A stretch of 40,213 bases of DNA from Dimorphilus gyrociliatus (taxonomy: Eukaryota > Annelida > Polychaeta > Dinophilidae), in the NCBI GenBank assembly GCA_904063045.1, contig CAJFCJ010000095.1:1-40213 (forward strand). The letters run 5' to 3'. The position numbers and the translations under genes were made by a program. Positions 1 through 11,707 of this stretch are shown here, piece after piece (position 1 is the stretch's first letter; every line of letters begins with the position of its first letter). The notes under the pieces were generated by a model that worked only from the letters and a program-made list of their open reading frames with translations, was not told the DNA's origin and did not search any database.

Positions 1-604
1 AAGTATTTGAACACTGAACCAGATTTTCAAACATATTTTTCAGTTCAGCAAATTCAATCTTATACCCTTTTAAGATTAATGTTTCTAACTTGGAGCAATT
101 TTTTAATAAATTTGTGAATGTTCCAAAATTTTCATATTTAATAAAATATATATTAATGCACTTTAAAGTGTTTGATGAATGCATGAGTCCTTCAAAAATA
201 AAATCCATTATTTTGTCTCCATAATTATCTTCTAGATGAAAACTTTCTATTTTTGAACAATCTTTCAGCAACTTTCCAAACTTTCATATGATATCAAGTC
301 TAAATACATTCCTTTTGCAGTTATATGCTTTAAACTGTCTGTTGAAGAAATGAGTCCTTGAAAAAGATAAAAATTGACACCAGAACAACCAATGAAATAT
401 TCAATAGATTTTAAACTAATGAAGCTTATTGTTTCTATGTTTGAAAAATTTTTCAACAAATTTTTTATCTTTTCCATATCACCATCAGAGAAAGAAAGTT
501 GAGAAAAATATATTTCCTTGAGAGTGTTTGATGAATTGAGAAGACAGTCTAAAATGCATTGTAAACAACTTGGGTTATTCCCATTATTTCCAACTATTTT
601 CAAA
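1..604 (-). CDS. Ribonuclease-inhibitor-type LRR protein, 3' part (runs off window)
   Basis: Two overlapping frames on the minus strand encode alternating short leucine-rich repeats, with recurring patterns such as LLNSSNTLKEI, LLKNFSNIETI, LMHSSNTLKCI and LLKNCSKLETLIL. This matches the alternating 28/29-residue style of RI/NLRC-like LRRs and the gene at 36302-37610. The frame from 604 to about 275 closes at a stop; the LRR pattern continues in another frame from about 275 to base 1. A one-base frame break therefore lies near 265-290, in GAAAGTTTGG, either a mutation or an assembly error. No start or upstream domain was recognised. The role is presumably protein binding; the partner is unknown. 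I am sure of the LRR nature and unsure of gene integrity. Confidence 0.6.
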
Positions 605-812
605 GTTTGAATTTTTGTTATGAAACGATGATAGATGAAAATTTGACATTTAGAGAGGAAATATTTGGTGGATGATGAACTTGGAACTTACTAGTGAGAT
701 ATATGCAGTCTCCTTTTTGGGTAGGAGTAGATTTTTCAATTGATTAAAAACATTATTTAGTACAATAAAGAAATTATTTCACTTCCCCAGCTCAAGACTC
801 AATCTGTCCAGG

Positions 813-1010
813 GGATTTTTGTCACAGGACATTTTGTCAAGGGAATATACATTGCTCAATCCTCTCAACATAAAGTTGTTATTTCTAATCAAAATTTATT
901 TTCTCTTATTATTGAATGCTTAACAATAGCATTTTGCTGGGGTTTAGGCAACTACCCAGTCTTTTTGAAAATACCCACAGTTTTGTGGTTTTACCCTAAC
1001 CCTAACTGAG
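813..1010. repeat. Dispersed repeat with GGACATTTTGTC and CCCTAA motifs
   Basis: The motif AGGGGATTTTTGTCACAGGACATTTTGTC at 813-842 is followed about 150 bp later by two CCCTAA units. The same pairing of a GGAC(A/G)TTTTCTGTC-like word with CCCTAA or TTAGGG units recurs at 35308-35480 and 36125-36185. That suggests one short mobile repeat family rather than independent telomere scraps. No terminal repeats were delimited. Confidence 0.4.
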
Positions 1011-1234
1011 CCCTGGAAACTGTTTCAAGCACTTTATTGTTGCTAACACTTAGTTTGGACCCACTTAATTACAAATGAATTGCTTGATTATTTTTCCTAA
1101 CCCATTCCCAACCCAAAAAAATTCCAGAATAGGTATTTTCAACAGCCCCCATTATAGAACAGTATTAGTCTGTCTTTAACTACCTATAAACATTAAAATT
1201 GTTATATCAATTTAAATTTTGCAAACCTAACTAC

Positions 1235-1470
1235 TGGACAAACCTTTAAGTATTATAAACCCTCACTGTTTCATTCCAACCATCTAACTTCAATTTGAGA
1301 GGATCAACCTTAACTAACTGGAATCATCATCCACTAGGACAAGCCTTCTACTCCTTCAACATTGGACACTAGTTTGGTAATTTGGCAACCTACTATTACT
1401 AACCATCTACTCTGCTATTCACTTGCTTAACTTTAGCTTTATTACAGTGTATCTATTAAATCAACAAAAG
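1235..1470 (+). mobile_element. Degenerate LTR fragment
   Basis: It contains AAGTATTATAAACCCTCACTG (a TATA-like promoter segment), CTTCTACTCCTTCAACATTGGA, GTTTGGTAATTTGGCAACCT and ATCTACTCTGCTAT. These words occur in the same order and spacing in the LTR at 28198-28823. No target duplication or open frame was seen. It is an old solo-LTR-like remnant. Confidence 0.55.
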
Positions 1471-1564
1471 TCACATCAACGTTACAATAATCAAAACATT
1501 GTTTAAACAATAAAAATAGAACACAACAGCTGACATAAATAAATTGTTTTGAAGTGTTTTTTAC

Positions 1565-4500
1565 TTAAAAAAATTTTTGAACATAGCTTTTGAGAAGAAA
1601 TCCAAAATTTTTCATCGTTTCAAAAGGTAAATTAGTTTGATTATAAATTAAATTATCTTTCTCTATTAATAGAATAAGATAGTTGTTTTTCTGAAAAAAC
1701 ACCATATTGTTCGTTAAATTTCGAATATCAAAATCAAATTGATGAAGACATTCTAGCCTTTTTGTTAATTGTTTGAAAGATTTGAATAGACAAACTACAT
1801 TGTCAATGTGGATTTTGGAAATATTCATTGAATGAATATCTTGAAATTTAGTAAAAACTAGACCATGATCTTTTCCATGAACCAACAAGTTTAATTCTGT
1901 GTAAAAAAGTAAGATTATTTAAGTTTGTCAAATGTTATTTTATTATAAAGTTTATACTTCCTAAAAAGTACTCAGTTTGTATATATTTAAAAAATGTAAC
2001 TCTGGATGATTTAACACATATATAGATTATTAAAATGAAAAGAAAGGAAAATCTCTCTCTCTCTCTCTCATACCTGTTATCTCTTTTGGCAAATGATAGA
2101 TTAAAATTCAAATACCAGTAATTATGAACATATGGATTTAAAAATGAATTAAGTGGTAGGATAAAAATAAATATCCAATTGTATGTTTCAAAAGTAAGGT
2201 TACTTTTTCCAAATGCAGCAAAGACACCTTGACAAATGACAAACATTTTTATCAGAATTTAAGAATTTGTTAGTCTGCAGATGTTAAAATGTTCACCTAA
2301 CAAACACAGAGGTAGCCAAGTGACAATATTTGTAAAAATAATTATTAATGATTTCTTTAATGTTGACATTAGACGTTCCATGTAGAGATCTTTTGATAAA
2401 ACTGAAGAAGAGTTGATTACAATCTTAAAGATTTTCACATAAAAAAATAATGTTAAAAAATTGAGAAGAATTGGAATAACTGAAAAAGTAATTAGAGAAA
2501 AAATCCAACCATCAGCCTTTTCATTTGTTAAATGTAATGAAAAGCATAAAGAGTATCTTGATGAAAAATTCTATTATGATTGATTAATTGATTGAATGAT
2601 TCATTGATAAAATCTCTATCTTTACTCACATTATAAGCAATCAATGGAACAGTAGCCAGTATAACAGAAGTACTTACTATCAAGATGATTACTAGGCCTA
2701 CTTTTTTATATGTTAATTGAATTTTCATGCTGCTAAGTTTCAAAGCCCAAGATTTCTGCCTACAGATTACTACCATAAAACAATTGGATGAAAGGCATGA
2801 CATTGATGCTAGAATGTTGAGAAATTTACAAGTATGACTATGCCGCCATTCATAGTCGTAGTCTATGTAACTTCCGGAAAATATTATGTCATATACACAA
2901 ATGCAAGATAAATACAATATAAAACTAAAATCTGAAAAGACTAATGACAAATCCAATAATTGGTGGGGTTTTGAAATGCTTTTTAATTTCAAAATGGCCG
3001 CCATAATGTTACCAACTATTCCAAAAAATGAAATGAAATATAATGCAACTAGAAAGAAAATATTATTTTTATTGATTGAGTAATTAATTTAAATTTGAAA
3101 AAAAAAATTTTTACTTTTTTGAATATTTGAACCCAAAAGATTTTGGCAAGAATTTAAATCATTCTGCTTTGGTAAGCATTCAACCAATTTTTTTATCTTC
3201 TTTACAAAACAACACAATGTAAAATATTCACTTTTTAAAATTTGAATATTTTTCATTTTTTCAAATTGAAAATTTCTAATTTGCTTTCCATCAACAAGAT
3301 AAGTTTTGAGTAGATTCAATTCAATCAATTTTACAAAATTATCAAGTATTCCTTTTGCTATTCTGTGAATTTTTGAAGATTTTATATGTAAAAATTGTAA
3401 ATTGTTTGAGGAATGGAACCAGTGTTTTGATAAATTGACAAAATTTAGATTAGAAATCTCTAGATGGACTAAAAATTTTAAATGTTTGAATGTAGATGAT
3501 TCAATTGTGTGAATATTATTTCTATGGAGTATTAGAATTTCAAGAAATTGAATCTGGGCAAATGTGCTACTGTCTAACATTTTAATAGTATTTTGTGTTA
3601 AATTTAAATATTTTAAATTTTCAAATGGAATAAATATCTTTTCACCAAAGCCTCGACAATTTTGAATTACCAAACTGGAAGGTTTCACACCATTTTGATT
3701 GTTTAGATAGCCAAGTACTATTGAAATATTGTTCACATCCTCTAGATAGATAGTTTTAAAGCTATATTCAATTCTCTTGTCAAATTTGATACTTCCTTTA
3801 CAATATAGTTGTATGGATGATAAACATTGGCAACCAATAGGGCATGTGAAATTATTACATACTTCACTCATCTCATCATCGCCAATGGTGCATTGAATAT
3901 ATGGACAAATGTCAAAATTCGTACAAACTTCATTCTTGTTGCAAACTTTCTCAAAGTTTAGAAATTTCATAGAGAATCTACATTTGTACATGTAAGGTAT
4001 AATGTGTGTGTCTGTATTTGAGTAAAAGACAAAGTATCAATAAGCAAACAATCAGTCAATCATCCTAAATGGAACAGACTGCAGTTCTCTTCATCATCTT
4101 TAAGGTAGCAGTCGTATTCACCATCACAAACTTTTTCTGATGATACACAATGTCGATAACTATTACACTGATACATTCCAGTTGGACAAGGTTTTTTGCA
4201 GAATTGCAGATCGTTATATGGTGGATGGGTCCATATGCCATATGAGAAGATTACTTTTTCACTTATGATACAGTTGCCTGTGTGAATCATTTAGTTATAG
4301 AAACAGTTTTCTATAGATATCTTTTAAATTTAAATATACTTGATTCTGTATAGAAAACTATATTTTCCATTGTATCTAAGGAGATGAAGAGAGAGAGAGA
4401 GAGAGGAAGCAAAAAAAGAGGCAATTTAAAGTAATTTTTTTTTTTAATTTAAAATTTTTAAAAATTTACTGTAAGAATTTGGTTGTGAAATTGCAGATGG

Positions 4501-7500
4501 CTTCCACTTAATACTAATTTGTCCTTTGTTACATTTATAGTTTAAAGTAGTAAATTCTTCATCTTGAATTTGGATAGATGAACATTTTGAGAATAGTAAA
4601 ATTAATAAAACTTTCTATCCTTAACTTTGATTGAACAGAAAACTTTCTAACAATAATTTTCTGATACTCAGAAATCTTTATTGTTTTTCTGTCAATTCAA
4701 ACTATTTAAACTTACTCGCACAAGTCATTAAAGGTGATTCATCAATTCCACTTGGACAATCTCTCCTCTTATTACACAACTCATAGAAAAATAATAATTT
4801 ATCAGTTTCACAGTGAGATAATAAATTTCCAGATCTAAGTAAATTCTCTAAAAAGAAATTTTTTTTTTAAAAAAAAACAGGGGAAAAAAATCTAGTAAGG
4901 TAAAAATGTCAATGAGAAGATTTTAAGTTAATTTTTTCAACTTATAATGAAAGGAAATGATTTAATGAATGGGAATTATTATCACAATATTTATCTAAAA
5001 AATTTTCCCATAGTCATTTACCTTACTGTTTCTATATAAAAAAAAACACTTTTTGAGCAATTCTCTTCGTCAGAATTATCTGGACAATCTCTGACAATGT
5101 TGCACATATCCTCCTTTGTGATACATTGTCCATCTTTGCATTGAAATCTTTGCAGTTTTTATTTTTTTTTTAAAGATATATCAATGTTTCTTCTTGTATG
5201 GAAGGAATTCTACTTACTCTTTTGGTAACTTACTATCAACATCACCACCATCACCACCAGTATTACATGGTTTAGAAACTTTAAAAAGAGAAAATGTATG
5301 AAAAGGAATGAAGAGATACATTTGAAATTTTACTTACAGCAATTTTTTTCATCAGATTTATCTTTACAGTCATTAAATTTATCACAAATTAGAACATAAT
5401 TCAATAATTTTGTTCCATTATCACATTTAAAATATAAATTATTCATAGGTGAAGAGCAATTTGTCTCATCAGATTTATCAAAACAATCGTAAACTCCATC
5501 GCAAAGATAAATATTAGATATGCAATATCTATTGATTTTGCATTGAAAAAATCCCTGTTGACAAGCTTTTCTAAATACTTTTACAATTGAAAAACGTATG
5601 CTTGGAAGATGTTCTATTAAAAAATGATTGTAACAATGATGATAATGATGATAATAAAAGAAAGAGAAAAAGGAAAAGCATACTGACTAATTTCACTTTC
5701 ACATATAATTTTGTCAAATAGCATTTGCTCAGTAAGGCATGAATGGAAAGCAAATTGATTAAAAGTATTATACTTGGCAATGTATCCGCAAAACTTATAT
5801 TCCAAGTGATGTTTTGGTTCAAATCCTGTGTACTCACAGCTGTTACAAACCAGTAATAAAGTGAACAAACAGCAAAAAAAAGCAAACAAAAAAACAAACA
5901 AATCTATATCATATTCAAATCCCCACATTCCAATTAAATCCAAAGAGATATTATCGCTATTATAGAAACTTTTCTTCTTCCAGTTATATTTTGCACCTAT
6001 ACCAGTTTTCATTTTGCGAAAATTTTCTCGCTACATATTTATTACTCACCAAATGGAAATTTTGTTTTTGCTGGTGATGATTGTTTTAAAAGGATAGAAA
6101 ACGGGTTAGATTGTTGAGTATTCTTTTTGAAAAGTTGATTTGTCAAATGCATAGACATTAGAAATCTTGCTTCATCTCTTGTGCTTACTCCAACTAGCCT
6201 CAATCCGCGTTTCTTGCAAAATTTTACAGAATTTTCGTAATTTAACATTTGACCAAATTGAAAATAATAGTAGCAACTCCTTTGAAAGGTAAACACGTGA
6301 CCAATGCTACTTATATCAGTATTTTGGCATGAAACACTCTGTTGGAAACATTTCAATTGAACAGCAGAATTTTTTTCCACATTTAACCAGTTTTCTCCAA
6401 AATTAGTGACAATACATTCTTCCAATTTTTTTGACTGATTACAATTCAACATAAACAGACATTGATTGTCAACATCCCGTTCAATTGTCATAATCTGACC
6501 ACTTGAATAGCCAAAATACTGACAAACTAAATCAGTTGTTGATTTTGTGAAACCAAAAATTGATACGCTAAATGTGGAGTTGTTGTAGGAAACTCTTAAT
6601 TTATTATCATTGTTGTTAAACTTTAAGGCTAAACCTTTGAAGAAAAATTCATAGAAAGTTTGTTTTATTGTTTTTTTTATTATATTATATGTACCAGTTT
6701 TTAGGAAATGACCAAAATTTTTTGGTTCTATTAGGTCTACTTTTTCACATGCTAACTTTATAGCATAATATGTTATAGAGTATTTTTTATTTATAATTTT
6801 ACAATAGCTGCTTTCTTCATTTAAAATGCATTGGTATACTTTAACAACTTTTTGTGTATAGATTTCATGCCAATGTTGGAAAAATTCATTTTTTATTAAT
6901 TTCATTGAATAATCTTTACATAATTGAGAAAGTAAAAAGTCTTTATGATGAAGAGATTGCAAATTAAAAAGTAATGGAGAAAGTTGTAAAGTAGTTGTAA
7001 CATAAAATGGAATAGTTAGATATTTAGAAGGTTTATTTTGAAATTTTGAATTATTGACATTATTTTTCCACACAATATCCCCTGTTTGAAATTTACTTTT
7101 CTCACAGAAATCATTGCTACAAGATTGAATGGATGAATTAAACTGTAGAGCAGGATTGATAGTGGCAATTCCAGCTGTATTAGCCAACCCAGTATAAAAG
7201 TAGATATTAGAACATTGATGAGTATAGTTTGTGTAATAGCAATAGGCCTTTGCTTCATTTGAAATTCTTTTATAGATTATTGTTATATTATTTGTCTTGT
7301 ATGAGTTAAGAGTAAAGAAATCTAAAAAATACAGTAAAAGGAAATCAATTAGGGTGTTAGGCTTGAAAAAATTCTGAATTATTCTCTACATGGAACATCC
7401 TTTTTAAAACACTTTATACAAATGTTTGTCAGTCTGCTGCAATATATATCACAATCAGCTATCTTCATTGAATGACATTTAAACAATAATGCAGAGTCTC

Positions 7501-7882
7501 TTGCTGAAATGAATGAAAAAAGTTAATGATTAGATAAGATGATGATGATGACCTTTTGTTATATTTTACCTTTGCAAGTGTAAACACTAACTCTTAAATT
7601 GTCGTATCCCATACTTGAACAAATAAAGCGAGCTGATGGGCTAACCAAACGATTTCTGCCTAAAACAATATTATAATTTTGTCCAATCTTCTCTATTATT
7701 CCTTTAACTATTCCTTGACAAAATGCTTTTGTGCATGTTGAATGATCTTTGCTAAATTTAAATTCAATATCCTGTATTTTCACTTTCTTTGCAATTGTCA
7801 TTGTATTACATTTGGAAACTACTCTAAAAATATGATGCAAAATTATTAGAGAGATGATAATGAAATTGTTGATATTTTTCAT
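1565..7882 (-). CDS. Chimeric SRCR / C-type lectin / LDLa / LRR seven-TM receptor (GRL101/relaxin-receptor-like)
   Basis: Minus-strand gene with at least 14 short-intron exons. It starts at ATG 7882 with a hydrophobic signal peptide, then SRCR-like segments (ARFICSSMGY; VCQYFGYSSG). A C-type lectin domain is split over 7322-6050, 5998-~5897 and ~5842-5684 (FCGYIAKYN, then a terminal CE). LDLa modules with C-(D/N)-x-SDE-x-x-C signatures follow at 5613-5338 (two), ~5150-5040, ~4850-4714 and 4290-4060. Sushi-like pieces lie near 4610-4460 and 4290. LRRNT, LRRs and a relaxin-receptor-type hinge (TLCC...C.P...SC.NLL) lie at ~3991-3089. TM1 (GIVGN) to TM6 lie at 3048-2297 and TM7 (LNSFLNPYVH) at 2227-2074. 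A ~107-residue tail lies at 1896-1565. One frame break (2540-2543) is mended by one extra base in a run; the junction into the tail is one base out of phase. It is probably a membrane recognition receptor coupling to G proteins; the ligand is unknown. Confidence 0.8.
2052..2069. repeat. (CT)n microsatellite at a splice donor
   Basis: (CT)n on the plus strand, so (GA)n in the transcript. It begins right after the 5' splice site of the TM7 exon of the receptor gene (exon|GTATGAGAGAG). Confidence 0.8.
4386..4406. repeat. (GA)n microsatellite acting as intronic pyrimidine tract
   Basis: (GA)n on the plus strand gives (CU)n in the minus-strand receptor transcript, just upstream of the acceptor CTCCTTAG. 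It may serve as a polypyrimidine tract. Confidence 0.7.
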
Positions 7883-8221
7883 TAAGTGATTGAGTGAGTG
7901 AGTGAATAGGTGAAGAATATTTTGTTTAATAATTGCTTTTTTTTTTTGCTTGTATTTAAATGATGATTAATTTTGTCACAAATAAATTAAATTTAATTTT
8001 GTAATTTTTTCAAACTTTTAAAAAAATTGCTTTTTTTATGTTTTTATTAATTATTATTTTAAACAAAAAAAAAAACATTCATAGTTATTTGACTCAATCC
8101 TGTTTTGTATTATATGTTTGAATATGATAGGATTGCAGTTGTTTTTTTAGTAGGCAACCAATATCTTTAACATTTCATTTAGGCTCAAATTCATTGTTTA
8201 TTATTGCTAAATGATCAACAA
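7883..8221. other. Intergenic spacer
   Basis: AT-rich spacer between the two minus-strand receptor genes. It presumably holds the promoter of the gene starting at 7882 and the 3' end of the gene ending at 8222. No clear TATA box, repeat or RNA gene was recognised. Confidence 0.5.
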
Positions 8222-8655
8222 TCATTTCTCTACTCTGAAAAGGTGGAAAATACTTGTATCTGTTATATCTATATCTAAGCCAATCCTTACCATTTTCAAT
8301 ACGGAGTTTCTATCAAGATTTCCTTTATAAAAGCAATTAAACTTGTGTAGAGAGTGAATGAAATTAACATAGATTCGCACAGTGCATATCATTGAATGAA
8401 CAGTTTTCTTGTTGGTGGTGTGAAAAACATTAGATTGAAAATGTTCAAGAAAGAGTATAGCTGGAGGTAAAAGTGTGTTAGTTAAATATTTAAAAGACTG
8501 ACTGAATGGTGGGAGAGAGGGTGGAGCACACAAAAAAGAGATGTACCTATTAAATTATAACTTTACTTAATTACCTGGATAGACACTCTGATCAAAAAAT
8601 TCTTTTTTAAAGATATTCCTAACAAAAGAATATAGTTAAATTTTTATTAATATTA

Positions 8656-8760
8656 AACTCTTTGAGCAAGAGAGAGAGAGAGAGAGAAAGTAGGAGAAAG
8701 GGGGAGGGAGGGTGTGAGAGAGTGAGAGAATGAGAGAAAGAGAAAGACAAACAGACATCT
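8656..8760. repeat. Purine-rich GA microsatellite tract
   Basis: (GA)n grading into GGGAG and GTGAGA variants. It reads as a long pyrimidine tract in an intron of the minus-strand second receptor, upstream of the acceptor near 8620. Confidence 0.7.
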
Positions 8761-10609
8761 ACATAAACAGACAGATGGACAAACACAAAGTTGAATCACA
8801 CCTACATCATTTATATATATAAAGGTATCTACCTTTCATTTTCATCCTTCTTTTTCATTCTTGCAAGTACAGTCAGGAATGTAAAATAAAATGGAAAAGA
8901 GTAAGAGACCAGTGGTAATAATAGTAACATCCACCATTCACTCATTAGCCTAATATTATAGGATGAAGATTCTAGGCTTAGCCCTAACAAATTTTCAAAT
9001 TAAAAGAAAGAGAGTTTTTGAAAATTTATTTAATTTACACAAAATAGGGATAAAGGTTAAAATTGTTCTAATATGAGTATGGAGACAATACGTCCAATAA
9101 TGTGATCCTCTTTTAACGAAATTAACAATGTATGGAATAATTGAAAAAATTGAAATAATTGGAACATAAACATAAAAAATTGCCTTTATTGAAGTATTTG
9201 TCACTTGATTTAACAAGAGAATTGAACAGGTATTGAATTTTTTCAATTTCTTTTAGTTTTTATCAAAAAATTGTAGTTTTTTGTTTCTTTTTCAAATTAA
9301 AAAAATCACCTACCTTTGAAAAAATAATTAGAAAACCAACTAGGCCTGATACAATGAATGATAAGCAATAGACAAATTCCCAAAATGAAATTTAAATAGA
9401 AAATTTATTAAAGATTTTAAAACTGTTTCTTAATTCAGTGATAAAAATATTCAAGATAGAATTTTGAATGAATATAACAAAGAGAAGATTTGAAAGAGAG
9501 CATAAGCTATCTTCATTGATTTGTGTTAATTTTTCAGAAATGATAAAATTATAAAGGATATTTGAAATTAGAAATGTTAATATAAAATAATCATTGAGTT
9601 TTCTTGTAATAAACATAATTGATAATCCAAATGTGAATTTAATCAAAAAAATCAATTCCAAAAAGAGATGAATGATTGATAAAATGACAAGTGAAATTGT
9701 TGAAAAATAAAGTAAATTTGATGGAAATATTTTTAAACAGTGAAATAATATTCTCATTTCAAAATTACATGAAAAATTTGATGGTGAAAATCTCTTTAAA
9801 TAGCAGCAGAATTTAAAAAATGATAGATTAGCTTTTTCAATTAAATTTGATGATTTAAAATAAAAAGTTTGATGAGAGAAATGAAGATTTATTGATAGAA
9901 TAGTCAACTTTTTCAAACGTTATAATGTATCTGGTGATATTTTTTATAAAACTGTTTGTCATCTTTATGAACAATTCTCTTAATTTTATAAGACCATCAA
10001 AAGCTCTAGAAGGAATATTTTTAAATTTGTTAAATGATAGATATAATATTAATAAATGTTGAAAATCTTTAAACATTGAATTTGATAGTTTTTCTATTTC
10101 ATTTCTACTCAAATTTAATATTTGTAAAATTAGTTTATTTTCAATTTTCAAACTTGAAAATTCAACAAGAAAATTACAACTTAAATCTAAAATTACTATA
10201 TTTTTAAAGTTTGACAAGAAATTTTCAACCGTTGAAAAATCTCTTGTATTTTAAAAACTAAGAAAAGAAGTATGATGATAGAATGACATTGGATTATCAT
10301 CTTTTCCAAAATATGATATATTAAATAATTCAATTATTTTGAAATATTTTAAATGTTCTAAATTTCCATTATTCTATATTGAATATTCTATTCAATTTTA
10401 TTTGAATATTCGCACAAACATTCTTCTCTTCCTTTCACTTTTGGACAGATAAATATTTCACAAGTTATTTCATTGCTGCCATCTTTGCAATTGTAAATTC
10501 CATCACAAACTTGAGACATTTTTACAAACTGTTTTCCTCTAGTTTTACATTTGAAAAATCCTTTAGGGAGGAAATTATCTAATAAATGCAGAAGATTGGT
10601 ATGTAGATT

Positions 10610-10630
10610 ATTGTGAGAGAGAGAGAGAAA
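10610..10630. repeat. (GA)n microsatellite in receptor 2 intron
   Basis: (GA)n on the plus strand becomes (CU)n in the minus-strand transcript, about 30 bp upstream of the acceptor TTTATTAG that precedes the LDLa exon. Confidence 0.65.
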
Positions 10631-10924
10631 CAGAAAGAAACAGAACATTGGATCTCAACAAAGGATCTGGGCAAACAATTTAAATTTAAAGAGCTTTTCT
10701 GTCTCTCTACTAACAATTTACCTCATCCAACTTCATCATCTCCATATAAGCAATGGGAAATTCCATCACAAACATTCTTCACTGATATACAATACTTATT
10801 CACTTTACACTGATATTCACCACATTGGCAAATTTTGGAACATTTTTGTAATTGATTGAAAGGTGGTTGTGGTTTGGTAATTAAATATTCAGCAGTTGTA
10901 TACACATTATGCAGCAATAAAACC

Positions 10925-11707
10925 TATTGAATTATATAAAGAATATTTGCTATTTGCAACCTAGCATTAATATTACAATTTATTAATCCTTAAATTTATG
11001 ATTTCGAACTTTTTTCAATTAATTATCAATTATGCTTCAATTCTAAGTTTAGATTATATTCACTATTCAACAGTATTGTATACACAATACTGTTCTTTTT
11101 AACATGCATTAATCAGATATACTTCCTCCTTATATGCTGATGCTAAATTTACTAACTCAATCAATTGAATATCATTATTAAGGTAGAATATAAAAATGGC
11201 AAAATATACAATCTACATGTTTTCTTCATTGTTCGACTTGTCCTACTAAAATTGTTACATCTTATGCAACTCTCCAACCTGAGAAATTCAACTATGATTT
11301 AGAAGAGGAAAACAATAAAAACATGACCATATTTACAACTTTTCTTTGTCTTCAAATGTTACTTTTGTTTTTGTCAACATTGAAATTTGTGAACTATCAA
11401 CCCTTAAAAGAGTATATAAACCCTACGAAATTAACAGTTGATAGTTCAGTTTTCTAACCGTCAGCTAGTTGTTTAAACTAGCTTGTTTAGAACTAGAAGC
11501 TCATTTTACTAAATACATATTCTTTGGACGAAATACTGGTGTTTTGTTAATCAATTTCTACCGAAATTGCCTTTGTTAGACTATTTATGGATGAACTTTA
11601 AAGGTTCTATTTGGACCAGTACTTTGGCAAGTTGGTAAATGATTGGAAAGGACGATTACAGTTGTGACGAACCAGAAATTCCTACAATTACAATACAACA
11701 AAGTACA
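10925..11707 (+). mobile_element. 5' LTR of Ty3-like element copy 1
   Basis: This aligns, with divergence, to the 952-bp LTR at 23549-24500 read on its minus strand. Shared words include TTTAGATTAT-TTCACT-TTCAACAGTATTG, the near-palindrome AGTATTGTATACACAATACT, TTGTTACATCTTA, AGTATATAAACCCTACGAA (TATA box near 11412) and GGTTCTATTTGGACCAGTACTTTGGCA. The inner end ...AAAGTACA at 11707 corresponds to the LTR end of copy 2. The outer end is not sharply defined; alignment fades near 10930. The LTR includes the gag ATG at 11639. Confidence 0.65.
11412..11418 (+). promoter_or_regulatory. LTR TATA box
   Basis: TATATAAACCCT is conserved at the same place in the LTRs at 15130, 23840 and 28522, and precedes the gag ATG by about 220 bp. 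It is probably the retroelement promoter. Confidence 0.6.

Larger units (their letters stand above)
605..1564. other. Intergenic repeat debris
   Basis: No coding frame was recognised. The stretch holds a dispersed repeat with telomere-like CCCTAACCCTAACT (about 813-1010) and a degenerate LTR fragment (about 1235-1470), listed separately. Confidence 0.6.
8222..10917 (-). pseudogene. Second LDLa/LRR/seven-TM receptor, damaged
   Basis: This paralogue lies tandem to the receptor at 1565-7882. In transcript order: an LDLa-like module (10917-10723, CKVNKYCISVKNVCDG), a second LDLa plus LRR N-cap cysteines (10648-10388), LRRs (10388-9855), a Cys-Cys hinge, TM1-TM3 (about 9800-9392), a hydrophobic TM4/TM5 stretch (9246-8995), a TM7-like segment (about 8960-8840, LPLVSYSFPFYF, with no canonical NPxxY) and a cytoplasmic tail (8500-8222). 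The lectin and SRCR modules of the first gene are not seen. In-frame stops lie near 10375-10390 and 10245, and the frame changes near 9920. These suggest decay, though some could be sequencing errors. The upstream part may have been displaced by the Ty3-like element starting near 10925. Domain identity is secure; function is doubtful. Confidence 0.65.

Noticed and set aside
5571-5897. Minus-strand hydrophobic frame
   Set aside because: An alternative frame over the lectin exons and a T-rich intron; the cysteine-rich lectin reading fits the splice sites better.
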